A stretch of DNA of 64,000 bases from Azolla caroliniana (GCA_043228905.1 JBHGNT010000001.1:14756001-14820000); one strand, 5' to 3'; counted from the stretch's first letter, positions 21,701-32,399 are shown. The notes: generated from the sequence alone by a model not told the origin. Numbers and translations: made by a program.

Positions 21701-22764
21701 CTGAAGGTGCTCCTCGGTAGGTCACACCATGAACTGACTGATCACTCCGACCGGATAACTGAGGTCGGGTCGGGTGATGGTCAAGTATATGAGGCTTCCG
21801 ACAATTTGTTGGAACCTCGTCGGGTCACAGACCTTTCCCGTATCGGGACGAAGCTTGATGGTTCTGTCCAGAGGAGTCGAGACGGACTTACAGTCGGCCA
21901 TCCCGAATTTGAAGAGCATACTCAGCATGTAATGACGTTGGCTGATCAATATGCCTTCGGGGGTACGGATCACTTCGATCCCGAGGAAGTAATGAAGGTC
22001 CCCCAGATCCTTCATGTCGAACGATGCCGCAATCTAGAGCTTCACGCGGTCGATTTCACCTAGGTCAGCGTCGGTGATGACCAAGTCATCAACATATAGT
22101 AGAATACTAACCGGTCTGAGTCGACCTTTCCGGATGAACAGGGAAGAGTCCGATTTTGATGTGACGAAGCCCATCCAACGCAATTGTTGTGTGATCTTCG
22201 CGTTCCAGGCACGCGGGGCTTGCTTCAGTCCGTAAAGGGACTTCTTCAGTCGGCATACTGCTGAGGAGTTTGTTCTAGAGTGAAATCCGGGGGGCTGTAC
22301 CATGTACACCTGTTCCTCAAGGTCACCTTGCAGGAACGCATTCTTTACATCCATTTGATGTAGGTGCCACCCCTTCACTGCAGCTACATCGAGCAAAACA
22401 CGGACGATCATCATTTTCGCGACCGGCGCAAACGTCTCATCGTAGTCGATGTCGTGCTTCTGCGCGTAGCCCTTTTTGCCACTAGCCGATCCTTGTACCG
22501 GTTGACCGAGCCATCGGTGTTGTACTTGACTTTGTACACCCATCTACACCCGATCGGCTTCACACCCTTCGGTGCGTCAACCAGGTCCCAGGTCTCATTC
22601 TCCGCCAATGCGTGCATCTCTTCCTCCATCGCGGCACGCCAATTTGCGTCTTCCGCCGCGTCTACGTAGCTCTCCGGCTCACGCACTTCCGCTACACGGG
22701 TCATGTACGCATAATGATGCGCCATGTACTCGTTGTATCCGAACCACACAACTGGGTTCTTCTA
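21701..22764 (-). pseudogene. Copia C2 reverse transcriptase
   Basis: Segments in order: [41 protein letters not shown] (22411-22749), ETFAPVAK...HQMDVKNAFLQGDLEEQVYM, SLYGLKQAPRAWN and LLYVDDLVI with the catalytic YVDD at 22085-22096, then MKDLGDLHYFLGIEV. A frameshift lies near 22480-22540 and stops near 22030 and 21720. At 22762-22764 a TAG replaces the Gln codon found at this position in C8. The domain order and catalytic residues are normal, but the ORF is broken. Confidence 0.9.
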
Positions 22765-23800
22765 GCGGGTAGATCGGCGTAATCTCACATTAGCCGATGT
22801 CGAGGCCTTCTCGGTCGACGCGGTCTTCATCTTCAAAGACCGGTCACCGGTTCCCTCGGAGTCGGACTCGCGTCGGTCTGACTCGTTCCTTTCCGTGCCA
22901 GAATCCGACACCTTCTTCTTCCCTTTCTCTTTGCGCGTAAGCCGTCTCCTCGGCTTCCTGCGCGGGGAATGCACGGCCGAGTGTCCACTACTCGCCGGCT
23001 CTTCATCGGACTGGTCGTATCGACTCAGTCGTCCAATCGGTCCACTTAACTGGAGTGAAATCAGACTCTCTTCGCAGGTCTCGATTTCGGGCTCATCCGG
23101 AGGCATCTCGGCCTCGCTGACCTTATCGTCAGAGCTCGGATTGGAGTTGAGGTTCGTAGTCGGGGGCAGGTACCAAGACGCGGACTCGTCAACCACAACG
23201 TCGCGGCTGACACGCGCTTGTTTGGTGCGAGGGTTATAGCACTTATAACCCTTCTGCTCGTCCGAGTAACTGACCAAGATGCATTTCTCGGCCTTTGCGT
23301 CCAGCTTCCTCCTTCTCTCCTTCGGTATATGCACATACGCAATGCTACTGAACACCCTCAAGTGTCGCAAGTTCGGCTTCGTTCTGAAATATAGCTCGTG
23401 CGCCGACACTTTGTCTCCAATCCGGTTTTGGATGTATACCGCGGTCCTTACCACCTCGGCCCAATAGAACTTGGGCAAGCTCTTCTCCTCCAACATTGCC
23501 CGTGCTACTTCCACAACTGACCGATTCTTCCTCTCGGCCACGCCGTTCTGTTCTGGCGTGTATCTACAACTGAATTCGCGCCGAATTCCCATTTGTTGTA
23601 GATAACCGTTGAATTGACCGGAAAAGTACTCTTTCCCGCCATCTGACCGCAGGCACTTGATCTTTCGTCCTGTTTCCGTTTCCACGAACCCTTTGAGGTC
23701 CTGGAAACAGTCGAAGACTTCGCTCTTCCTCTCAATGAGGTAGATCCACGTGTGCCGCGTGTCCCGCCAAGTCTAACGTTTTGTGCCGGCCCCCACACAT
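22765..23800 (-). pseudogene. Copia C2 integrase
   Basis: The long frame 22765-23685 carries KCLRSDGGKEYFSGQF (catalytic Asp), EQNGVAERKNRSVVEVARAM (catalytic Glu), KFYWAEVVRTAVYIQNR, the GYSDEQ-like YSDEQKGYKCYNP segment and DVVVDESASWYLP. A spacer rich in Ser, Glu, Arg and Lys leads into RT. The first catalytic Asp region (FIDDYTRHTW in C8) is out of frame at 23690-23800 (frame reading GTRGTRGSTSL). Integrase would join cDNA to host DNA. The N-terminal zinc-binding part is mostly deleted. Confidence 0.88.
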
Positions 23801-24425
23801 CCGAGTGTATAAGGTCGAGCTTGTTCCGGCTCCGGTTTCTCTCATTGGGGAAAGGAAGTCGGTGTTGCTTCCCGAGCTAGCAGGATTCACAAATTTGTGC
23901 CTTTCGGCCACTAAATTTGTGCCTTTCAGCCGTTTGGAACGCTCCGAACTTCGACGCCAAACCTTCGAGACAGATTTGGACCATCTCGCTCTCCTCGATG
24001 TTCACCTCTATGGAGGCAAGGGAGTCGTAGATAACCTTGATCTTCGAGGTATAGTCCGCCACCGACAAGTCGCGTTGTCGTAGGTTGCTCAACTCCTGTC
24101 GGAGCTGAAGCTTCCTGGCTATGGTGCTCGCGGCGAAACTCTTCTTCAGATTTTCCCATGAACCCTTCAGCATCTTTGCATCCCGAACATAGCTCAATAG
24201 TTGTTCGCCCACACACGACGCGAAGCAGTATAGTACCCTGCTCGATGATTGCTCCCATGACGGGAAGTCTCTGTGTGTCGATTCGGGTGCCGTGTCATTA
24301 GCTCCTTCGACATAACTCCAGTAGCCATGCCCGAGCAGGTACTGGTGCATCTTGTAGAACCAAGACGCGTAGTTGGTTCTATCGAGCTTCTCTGTTGGAA
24401 GCGAGCTCGCCATGCCTCTATCCAT
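23801..24425 (-). pseudogene. Copia C2 gag with internal deletion
   Basis: Gag starts at 24425 (MDRGMASSLPTEKLDRTNYASWFYKM truncated here in quotation) and contains the Copia capsid core: WENLKKSFAASTIARKLQL, LRQRDLSVADYTSKIK and EMVQICLEGLASKF. After FGAFQTAER it jumps directly to KFSGRKAQICESC, which belongs to the GAG-pre-integrase domain. The CCHC knuckle, protease and about 250 codons are missing compared with C8. Two 19-bp near-identical copies of AAATTTGTGCCTTTCGGCC (23891 and 23913) lie at the junction. Gag would form the particle shell. Without the knuckle, RNA packaging is doubtful. Confidence 0.88.
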
Positions 24426-24485
24426 CGTTCTTCTTGTTCTTCTTCGTCAAGCTGTGTCGGCTGCAGAGAGGTTCTCAACCCTCGC

Positions 24486-24497
24486 GCTCTGATACCA
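24486..24497 (-). promoter_or_regulatory. Primer-binding site of Copia C2
   Basis: The minus strand reads TGGTATCAGAGC immediately after the 5' LTR, a perfect match to the plant initiator-methionine tRNA 3' end used by most Copia elements to start minus-strand cDNA. Confidence 0.95.
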
Positions 24498-24884
24498 TGT
24501 AAAAAGTAGCGTGCGGAAGCAGGTATGAAGACAGAACAGAGGAAGGAAACATAGGTTCAATGGAGAGCTTGGGCTTACACGGTATACGCGAGAGAGACAG
24601 AGAGAGTAGACACAAAAAACTATATTTCACAATAATACTCAAGTCTGTACATAAGACGTGCTCAGTGAGCACTTTTATACAAGTCCTAGAAGGACTGACC
24701 GAAGTACTGACAGTACTTCAATGCTCATCAAGAGCTCCTACACTAACTCCCAAATATATTCCTCACGGAATATCTTTCCTAACGACTTCCCGGTTTACGC
24801 ACTCGGCCTAACCGATCGGTCCCAACCGATCCGGTCCTCGGCCTCTTCAGCCGATCCGGCTGATGTTGAGCTTGTCTCTCAACA
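24498..24884 (-). repeat. 5' LTR of Copia C2
   Basis: 387 bp, the same length as its partner at 20192-20578 and differing from it at about 7 sites. Flanked on the right by the GTATC target duplication (24885-24889). Confidence 0.95.
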
Positions 24885-24889
24885 GTATC

Positions 24890-26068
24890 TTCATCATATC
24901 CGCCTTCTCTGCCTTCATCTTCGGGCTTTGCTTACCAGATAACCTGTAGTTTGCGGGAAGTGTCGATCCGACCGGTTTCGTATCTGACATGTTGAACCGC
25001 TGAAGCACCTTTGTCACATACTTCTCCCGTGCCAACCACAATTGCTTCGTTGGCCGGTCCCGGATTATATGCATCCCCAACATCTATCTTGCCGAACCCA
25101 AGTCTTTCATTGACAAGGTCCGGTTCAGGGCCTTCTTCAGCATCTGTATGTTGACTTGGTCTCGCCCGACGATCAACATGTCGTCCACGTACAGGAGTAT
25201 CAGGAAGTCTCCACCTTCGAACTTCTTCACAAATACGCAGTGATCGGCCTGCGTCTTGTGGTACCCTTGATCGGTCATGAGGGAGTCGAACTTCCGGTAC
25301 CATTGCCGAGGAGCCTGCTTCAACCCATAGAGGCTCCTTCCCTTTCTTCACGAATCCCTCCAGTTGCTGCATGTAGATCTCCTCTTCGAGGTCGCTGTGG
25401 AGGAACGTTGTCTTCACATCTAACTGCTCTACCTCGAGGTCCATGCTTGCCGCTATTCTCATCACTATCTGCATGGAAGTCATCTTTACTACTGGGGCAA
25501 ATATCTCGTCGAAGTCCACGCCCTTCTTCTGCTTGAACCCCTTCACCACGATCCTGGCTTTGTACCTTGGAGGGTTGCCGGCATCTCCCGGTTTCCACTT
25601 GTACACCCACTTGTTTCGGAGTGCCTTGTTTCCTTTCGGCAACTCCACCAATTTATACGTGTGGTTCTCATGCAAGGAATCCATCTCGTCCTGCATGGCA
25701 CTCAACCACTTGCGGTTATGGGTGTTATCCTTCTCTTCTTCGAAGCTTTCCGGCTCCCCCTCATCGGTCAGCAGCACATGCTCTGCATCATAAAATCTCC
25801 GGGGGGGCCTTCTCTCTCTGATAGGATATCTCAGTCTTTGGCTTTCGACAACCGGCTCCTCTATTTGTTCTTCATCCGAATCCAATTCGGGGTCTTTGCC
25901 AGTTCCAGTTTCACCTTCCTCTACTTCTTCTTCTGCTGGTTCGGTATCCTCACCGTAACCGGCTGGTTCCTCGAGTGTCAACCGACTCGTTGCTGGGTGG
26001 ATCCGAATCTCATCGGAGTTCATTATCTTCTTCTCCGACTCCCAGTCGGCAAGAGTCTTGTCCTCCAT
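24890..26068 (-). pseudogene. Copia C1 reverse transcriptase and preceding spacer
   Basis: The minus strand carries an acidic spacer (EDTEPAEEEVEEGE, 25900), YPIRERRPPRRF, NRKWLSAMQDEMDSLHENHTYKLVEL, RNKWVYKWK, YKARIVVKGFKQKKGVDFDEIFAPVVK, VEQLDVKTTFLHSDLEEEIYMQQ, KQAPRQWYRKFDSLM and LLYVDDMLIVG with YVDD at 25180-25191, followed by the MKDLG segment and MLGMHIIRDRP. A frameshift lies near 25320-25340 and a stop near 25083. It joins the RNase H part at 20186 once C2 is removed. Confidence 0.9.
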
Positions 26069-27213
26069 GAAGATAATATCTCAGCTCCGGAAAACCTTCT
26101 TGTCAACCGGATCCCACACTCAGTAGCCGAACTCATCATTGCCGTATTCGAGGAATATGCATGGCCGGGTCTTTGGATCAAAATTTCCACTCCGGTCCTT
26201 AGCAGCAAGCATGTACGCGAGACACTCAAACACCTTCACATTCCAGTACGACACTTCCTTACCGGTCCACACCTTTTGCAGCGTGTCTCCATCCAAGGGC
26301 AATGAGGGTGATCTGTTTATCACATACATCGTTGTCGACAGGGCCTCAGCCCAAAACGTCTTGGGTAGTTTAGCATGTGCTAGCATACTCCGGACCCTCT
26401 CCATTATGGTCCGGTTCATCCTCTCGGCTAGCCCGTTTCGTTTCGGCGTCTTCAACACGGTAAATTCGATCCGGCTTCCCTTCGAGCGGTAGTACTCCTC
26501 GAACTACCCCCGGTATTCTCCTCCGTTATCTGCTCGAACCGCCTTCAGCTTCCGTTCGGTTTCTCTTTCCACTCTTGCGTGGAGCTCCTTGAAGACGGAT
26601 AACACCTGATCCTTCATGTTCAACGGTGTGGCCGATAGCCTCTTGTTGTGGTCATCTATGAACATCACGAAGTACTACGCTCTGGCATGGGACTTTGTGT
26701 CCACTTGACACACATCGGTATGTACCAACTCCAATGGTGCATTACGTCTCATCAGTGTCCTTGATCGGAAGGAGGTCTTGTTTTGCTTACCGACTAGGCA
26801 GTCAGTGCACCTCTTAAGATGCACGTTCTTCACCGGAATGAGGTTGTCATCGGCAAGCGTCTTCATCCCCTTCACGCTCATGTGACATAGTCTCTTGTGC
26901 CACAGCTCACCGGTAGTGTCGGAGGCCATGTTCACTTCTTTCGGGAATAACCGGGCATTCATCAAGTATACAACGTGTTGACTTTTCGGGCCCGAGCCAC
27001 TATCAGGCTCCCTTTGCTGAATTTCATGACTCCGTTCCGGATGCTACTCGTGTAGCCTTCATCATCTAGCTGACCGGCTGATATCAGGTTTTGGACAGCC
27101 TTCAGCAGCAGCTTGCATCCGGTTGGTGTTGTCAACCACACGTCTCCTATGTCGACAATTTGACATGTACCTTCGTTCTGGATGTGGCATCCGACATTGC
27201 CCGTGAGTTGTAG
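26069..27213 (-). pseudogene. Copia C1 protease tail, GAG-pre-integrase and integrase
   Basis: From 27213 leftwards: the end of the protease region (GNVGCHIQNEGTCQIVDIG), GAG-pre-integrase zinc site HKRLCHMSVKGMKTLADDN and CTDCLVGKQNKTSF (26760-26905), integrase start NAPLELVHTDVC, and after a break TPKRNGLAERMNRTIMERVRSML to CIFLEYGNDEFGY (26120-26458). Stops and frame changes lie near 26675 and 26500. The 26690-26905 part has a mirror copy in C3 starting at 27214, making this the inner end of a large inverted repeat. Confidence 0.87.
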
Positions 27214-28390
27214 CACAAGAGGCTATGTCACATGAGCGAGAAGGGGATGAAGAGGCTTGCAGACGACAACCTCATTCCAGTGAAGAATGTGCACTTGGAG
27301 AAGTGCATTGATTGTTTGGCCGGTAAACAAAACCGGACCTCCTTCCGATCGAGGCCACCGATGAGACGTAATGCACCATTGGAGTTGGTGCATACCGATG
27401 TCCCATGCCGGAGCGCAGTACTTTGTGACGTTCATAGATGACCACAACAGGAGGCTGTGGGCCACACCGTTGAAGACGAAGGATCAAGTGTTATCCGTCT
27501 TCAAGGAGCTCCACGCAAGAGTGGAAAGAAAAACTGGACGGAAACTAAAGGCGGTTCGAGCAGATAACGGAGGAGAATAACGGAGGCAGTTCGAGGAGTA
27601 CTACCGCTCGAAGGGAATCCGGCTCGAATTTACCATGCTGAAGACGCCGGAACTAAACGGGCTAGCCAAGAGGATGAATCGGACCATAATGGAGAGGGTC
27701 CGGAGTATGCTAGCACATGCTAAACTACCCAAGACGTTTTGGGCTGAGGCACTGTCGACAACAACGTATGTGATAAACAGATCACCCTCATTGCCCTTGG
27801 ATGGAGACACGCTGCAAAAGGTGTGGACCGGTAAGGAAGTGTCGTACCGGAATTTGAAGGTGTTCCAGTGTCTCGCGTACGTGCATGTTGCTAAGGACCG
27901 AACAGGAAAGTTGGATCCAAAGAGCCGGCCATGCATATTCCTCGGATACGGCGATGATGAGTTCGGCTATCGAGTGTGGGATCCGGTTGACAAGAAGGCT
28001 TTCCGGAGTCGAGATATTATCTTCATGGAGGACAAGACTCTTGCCGACTGGGAGTTGGAGAAGAAGATAATGAACTCCGATGAGATTCGGACACACCCAG
28101 CTAAGAGCCGGTTGACACTCGAGGAACCAGCCGGTTACGGTGAGGATACCGAACCGGCAGAAGAAGAAGTAGAGGAAGCTGAAATCAGAACTGGGCAAGA
28201 TCCCGAATCGGATTCGGATGAAGAACAAATAGAGGAGCCGGTTGTCGAAAGCCAAAGACGGAGATATCCTATCAGAGAGAGAAGGGCTCCCCGGAGATTT
28301 TCGGATGCAGATCATGTGCTGCTGACCGATGAGGGAGGGTCGGAAAGCTTCGAAGAAGCGAATGATGACACCCACAGCCGCAAATGGTAA
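27214..28390 (+). pseudogene. Copia C3 GAG-pre-integrase and integrase
   Basis: Contains HKRLCHMSEKGMKRLADDN, KCIDCLAGKQNRTSF (zinc-binding His/Cys pairs), RRNAPLELVHTDV, FIDDHNRRLWATPLKTKDQV (first catalytic Asp region, 27440), KAVRADNGGE (second Asp, 27565) and LNGLAKRMNRTIMERVRSML (27655; the usual catalytic ER is KR in this copy). From 27635 to 28390 the frame is open through CIFLGYGDDEFGYRVWDP and an acidic Glu-rich spacer to the RKW at its end, where TAA interrupts the RKWxSAMQDEMD segment. A short indel near 27580 breaks the reading. Confidence 0.87.
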
Positions 28391-29106
28391 AGTGCCATGC
28401 AGGATGAGATGGATTCCTTGCATGAGAACCATATGTACGAATTAGTGGAGTTGCTGAAAGGAAAGCGGGCACTCCGAAACAAGTGGGTGTACAAGGGGAA
28501 ACTGGGAGATGTCGGCAACCCCCTGAGATACAAAGCCAGAATTGTGGTGAAGGGGTTCCAACAGAAGAAGGGCGTGGACTTCGACGAGATATTTGCCCCG
28601 GTAGTAAAGATGACCTCCATCCGGACGGTGCTGCATATAGTGGCAAGCATGGACCTCAAGGTAGAGCAGTTGGACGTGAAGACGACATTCCTTCACAGTG
28701 AGCTCGAAGAGGAGATCTACATGCAGCAACTAGAAGGATTCGTGGAGAAAGGGAAGGAGCACCTGGTTTGCTGGTTGAAGAAGAGCCTGTACCGACTGAA
28801 GCAGGCTCCCCGACAATGGTACCGGAAGTTCGACTCCTTCATGACCGATCAAGGGTACCACAAGATGCAGGCCGATCATTGCGTGTTTGTGAAGAAATTT
28901 AAAGGAGGCGACTTCTTGATACTCCTTCTGTATGTGGATGACATGTTGATCGTCAGAGGGGACCAAGCCAGAATACGGATGCTAAAGAAGGCTCTCAATC
29001 GAACTTTCGCAATGAAAGACTTGGGTCCGGCAAGACAGATGTTGGGGATGCATATCATCCGGAACCGGCCAATGAAGCAATTGTGGCTGTCACAGGAGAA
29101 GTACGT
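28391..29106 (+). pseudogene. Copia C3 reverse transcriptase
   Basis: One open frame holds MQDEMDSLHENHMYELVEL, RNKWVYKGK, DFDEIFAPVVKMTSIRTVL, VEQLDVKTTFLHSELEEEIY, KSLYRLKQAPRQWYRKF and LLLYVDDMLIV with catalytic YVDD at 28931-28942, then MKDLGPARQMLGMHIIRN. It is interrupted at LSQEKYV by the solo LTR at 29107. The downstream TKVLQRFNML continues at 29745. The RT core is the best preserved of the family Y copies and shows no internal stop. Confidence 0.9.
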
Positions 29107-29740
29107 TGTCGTGAAGAAAACCGTCCACGAGCGGAATCGGTACACCGGAGTGTAGAAACCGACTCTTCATGCACGTGCGCCTTAAGTTGTACATAGGAGA
29201 TCCTAGGTAGATTCGGTAGGTAGGGAGTAAAGGGGAAACGGCTCCTTCCTTGCCTATAAAAGGAGGGAGACGAGGAGGGGCGAAGGATCGCGGAGAGTCG
29301 ACGAAGTGCTGTCGGTTTGCGTGCGAAGGCTTCTCTCTCTCTCTCTTTCTGGTTGCAAACGCCATAGCTTCCTTCTGTGCAGGTTTCGGGAGGCTCGCGC
29401 TGCTCTGAGGAATGCCCGAGTGCTTCCGGCAGCACCTCCAACCTACTCCTTCCCCTCTGTGCGTTTACGAGCAGGTATCGGCATCTGTTCGCCGGCCTGT
29501 TCGGTTGTAACCGACTTCGTGTTTTGTTGTCTTCGTGTTCTTGTTGTTTGTCTTGTCAATACATACATACTTTCGTGTCTTTTTGTGTCGCTGTCCCACT
29601 CGCGTCTTTGCGTCGAAGGGCCGTGTCCCTGTGAATCTACGCTCGCACGTAGTGGGTCTCTTCTCTTTCTCTCTTGCTCTTCGGTACAGGACCCCCGAGG
29701 TCCCGCCTCACTCCACGCATCCGCGAGGAATACCTCGACA
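29107..29740 (+). mobile_element. Solo LTR of family S in Copia C3 pol
   Basis: Starts TGTCGTGAAGAAAACC, ends ACCTCGACA, and is flanked by ACGT on both sides (29103-29106, 29741-29744). TATA-like CTATAAAAGG lies near 29256, followed by a CT-rich block. Removing it restores the Copia reading KYV-TKVLQRF. A relative interrupts Gypsy A gag at 11631-12357. Polarity is plus, from the TATA position. Confidence 0.85.
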
Positions 29741-30546
29741 ACGTGACAAAGGTGCTTCAACGGTTCAATATGTTAGAAGCGAAACCGGTCGGATCGACAC
29801 TCCCGGCAAACTGCAGATTATCCGGTAAACAAAGCTCGAAGACGAAAGCAGAGAAGGATGATATGATGAAGGTTCCATATGCCTTTGTTGTCGGGAGCTT
29901 AATGTACGCAATGGTGTGTACCCGACCGGATATAGGATACGTAGTCGGAGTGGTGAGCCGGTTCATGAGCAATCCCGGCAAGGAGCACTGGAACGCGGAC
30001 AAATGGATACTCCGGTACTTGAAAGGCACTTCGAACATGTGTCTCCAATTCGGCTCCGGTAAACCTCAACTTGACAGTTTTACCGATTCGGACATGTCAG
30101 CTGATGTGGATACCAGCCGGTCAACATACGGGTATGTAATGACATATGCAGGGGGAGCTGTTTCATGGCAGTTGAGGCTGCAGAAGACGGTTGCCTTGTC
30201 AACCACGGAATCGGAGTACATGGCGGCTGTGGAAGCCGGCAAGGAAATACTATGGATGAAGGACTTCATCGGAGAGCCCGGTATCCAGCAAGATGGATAC
30301 CGGCTCTATTGCGACAGTTAAAGTGCCATCCACCTTGCTAAGAACGCAACGTACCACTCCAGGACAAAGCACATCAAGCGTAGGTATCACTGGATCCGGG
30401 AGCGAGTAGAAGATCGAGAGTTTGCGCTAATGAAGATTCACACGGCCGAGAACGGGTCAAATATGCTGACCAAAGTACTGATACCTGGCAAGCTGGATGC
30501 ATTTCGGAAGCGGATCGGACTAGTAAGACATCCCATGCCGGTGTGA
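29741..30546 (+). pseudogene. Copia C3 RT end and RNase H
   Basis: Carries TKVLQRFNMLEAKPVGSTLP, VGSLMYAMVCTRPDIGYVVG, DSFTDSDMSADVDTSRST, TVALSTTESEYMAAVEAGKE and YRLYCDS, where the next codon is TAA (30319-30321) instead of the expected Gln codon CAA. The frame then continues SAIHLAKNATYHSRTKHIKRRYHW to ENGSNMLTKVLIPGKLD and ends VRHPMPV. Apart from that single C-to-T stop, the domain is open and its catalytic acids are present. Confidence 0.9.
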
Positions 30547-30556
30547 AGGGGGAGTT

Positions 30557-31131
30557 TGTTAGGAAACAAATCCCTCTGTATTGGATTGGAGTACCCGGCA
30601 ACGGAAGACCCGGTGAGAACTAGATGACAAGTACCCAGCAAGGAAGACCCGATATGAACCGGATGTGGAGTACCCGGCCAGAGTCGGATGGTGTAGGCCC
30701 GGTGAGAAGTGCTCACCGGATGAAGGGACAGATTCGTAAATATGTTTTCTGAGAGTCCATCGGGGCTATATTTGTAAATAGCCGAAAAGTCATATTAGTA
30801 TAAATATGACTTAGGGCAAACTCAGTAAGAGCGTAGTTGTCAATTTTTGTTGGTGAAAGATTTGAGTGCGTAACTGTGTACAGAGAGAGACAGAGTGAGG
30901 AAGAGGTCGTTCCCTCTGTTGTAATCGCCGCATGTGGCGAAGATAGCAAGCTCGAGGTCGTTGCCTCAGTGCTTTACTATTGTACATTGTGATATAGTGA
31001 TAGTTTGCAGTCTGTGGGCTGTCGTGGTTTTTTCCCTAGTTTGGGTTTTCCACGTTAAAATCCTGTGTACTCTTCTCTGCACTGTGTCGTGCGTACCTTA
31101 CCCGTTTTCTGTGTTTGATCCTAGACTCGGT
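30557..31131 (+). repeat. 3' LTR of Copia C3
   Basis: Starts TGTTAGGAAACAAATCC after a GAAGGGGGAG purine tract. The end near TTTGATCCTAGA is approximate. Repeated GTACCCGGCAAnGGAAGACCCGG-type units lie at 30590-30725. Copia C4 gag begins just to its right with no recognisable spacer. Confidence 0.78.
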
Positions 31132-31139
31132 TGTGGCCG

Positions 31140-32290
31140 AGCGTCGTGTTTTAGGGAGCGTGTATTCCTGTCAGACTCAACACACAAGGACTATCCGGAA
31201 AGCAGAGTGTTGTACTACTTCACGTCCTGTGTGAGCGATCAACTTCTAAGCTATATTCATGAGCCCAAGACGCCGAAGGACGCGTGGGCGAATCTCAAAA
31301 GGATTTTTGCCGCCAACACAATGGCCAGAAAGCTGCAGCTCAGACAGGAGCTCAACAATGTACGACAAAGAGATATGTCGGTGGCTGATTACACCACCAA
31401 GATCAAAGAAATCTGTGACTCTCTCGCTTCCGTGAACGTGGAGGAAGCTGAAATGGTGCAGGTGTCAGGAATAGTACTAAAGTAGAGATGGAATTAGTAC
31501 TAAAGAAGAGCAGTACTATTAGTACTAAGGGGACGGGACTGCATAAGATTCTCGAGAGAGGAAGTGAGAAGAGGAGAGAGAGAGAGAGAGATAACGAGAA
31601 TGAGAGAGAGAGAAGGATGATGACAACAACTCTTATATTATGTGAAAAGATAAGTACAAATCGGCTAAGAGGCTTAAGACTGGCGTTGAACCAATTTGGT
31701 TCAAAACAATGCCTTGTGCCTCCTTTTATAGTGTTTTTAGGAATAATCCTGAAGCTTCTAGAATGTTCTAGAGAGATCTGGAATATACATCAATTTTCTA
31801 TGATAAAGCATAAATGAAAATAATATCCTACAAATTACAATTCATAGTCTAATGGTAAAAGCTCGACCCATGTAGCATAAGGTCATGGGTTCGAGTCTTG
31901 CCATATCATGAAAGCAGGTTTGTCTTGGTGGCTTGACGTCAAAGTTTGGACCTTTCGGAACGGCAGTCTACACATGGGAGAATACGCCTTCGTTTTTCGA
32001 GCTTCACTCAATGTTGCTCGTAGAAGAAAACCACGCGGGTGTGTCGACGAGTGCGCACACCGATGGGAAGATGCTCTACACGGAGGATGACAGGCTCCGT
32101 GGTCGTGGTGAACGAGGCGGATCAGAGCACACAATGGAGGCGACCGAAAAGAGCAGAATGTATGGCATAATCGAGATGCCGGGAGTAATTCCGAAGTCAT
32201 GGCGGCGCCGGAAGACAACAAGAAAAGACTGCGCCAGATTGCTCGTACTGTGGCAAGAAAGGCCACAAGGAGAGCAAGTGCTGGAAGAAA
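31140..32290 (+). pseudogene. Copia C4 gag
   Basis: Capsid core is visible at 31180-31462: STHKDYPESRVLYYFTSCVS, ANLKRIFAANTMARKLQLRQ, RDMSVADYTTKIKEICDSL and EAEMVQV. After the G1 solo LTR the reading resumes as CLGGLTSKFGPFR at 31918 and shifts frame near 31970 (ENTPSFFELHSMLLVEENHAG). A complete CCHC knuckle CSYCGKKGHKESKC is encoded at about 32233-32277 in a further frame. Gag forms the particle and the knuckle binds RNA. The N-terminal roughly 45 residues seen in C2 are missing. Confidence 0.85.
31463..31913 (-). mobile_element. Solo LTR of Gypsy family G1 in Copia C4 gag
   Basis: 451 bp, plus-strand start TGTCAGGAATAG, end CCATATCATGAAA, flanked by GCAGG at 31458-31462 and 31914-31918. 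Removing it restores the Copia reading EMVQVCLGGL. TATA (CTATAAAAGG) reads on the minus strand near 31725. The tRNA-like A/B-box sequence occupies 31849-31913 on the plus strand. TTAGTACTAA palindromes are at about 31493 and 31518. Confidence 0.92.
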
Positions 32291-32399
32291 CAAGCTGATT
32301 CAGACAAAGATGGATCGAGCAGAAGAGGTGCCGGAAGGCGTCAGAACTCGCACTTCGTGGAAGGCTTGGAACGAGCCGGAGATGGTGTGGGCCCTACCT

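Larger units (their letters stand above)
20192..24884 (-). mobile_element. Copia C2 (family X), structurally complete LTR element
   Basis: 4693 bp with two LTRs of 387 bp each, TSD GTATC, initiator-tRNA PBS and polypurine tract. I count about 7 differences between the LTRs (1.8%), so insertion was fairly recent. Gag lost its zinc knuckle and the protease by an internal deletion at about 23892-23931, and pol has stops and frameshifts. It is therefore non-autonomous. It inserted into Copia C1 between RT and RNase H in the same orientation. Confidence 0.95.
18920..27213 (-). mobile_element. Copia C1 (family Y), interrupted by Copia C2
   Basis: Minus-strand order from 27213: protease tail and GAG-pre-integrase, integrase, RT (24890-27213), then after Copia C2 (20192-24884) the RT end, RNase H (19516-20186) and the 3' LTR (18920-19505). 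The 5' LTR, gag and protease core are absent because the element is joined head to head with C3 at 27213/27214. C2 is flanked by GTATC at 20187-20191 and 24885-24889. Excising C2 restores continuous Copia pol (KADMMK...YAFVVGSL type). Confidence 0.88.
27214..31131 (+). mobile_element. Copia C3 (family Y), 5' truncated, head to head with C1
   Basis: Plus-strand order: GAG-pre-integrase remnant, integrase, RT (to 29106), solo LTR of family S (29107-29740), RNase H (29741-30546), 3' LTR (30557-31131). It starts abruptly at 27214 inside the HKRLCHMS zinc segment, back to back with C1. C1 and C3 share the same family, and their proteins align throughout at roughly nine residues in ten by eye over the integrase segment. 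Neither has a 5' LTR or gag. Confidence 0.88.

Noticed and set aside
25567-28646. Paired long ORFs on the opposite strand of C1 and C3
   Set aside because: Antisense shadows. They recur only because C1 and C3 are the same sequence inverted.
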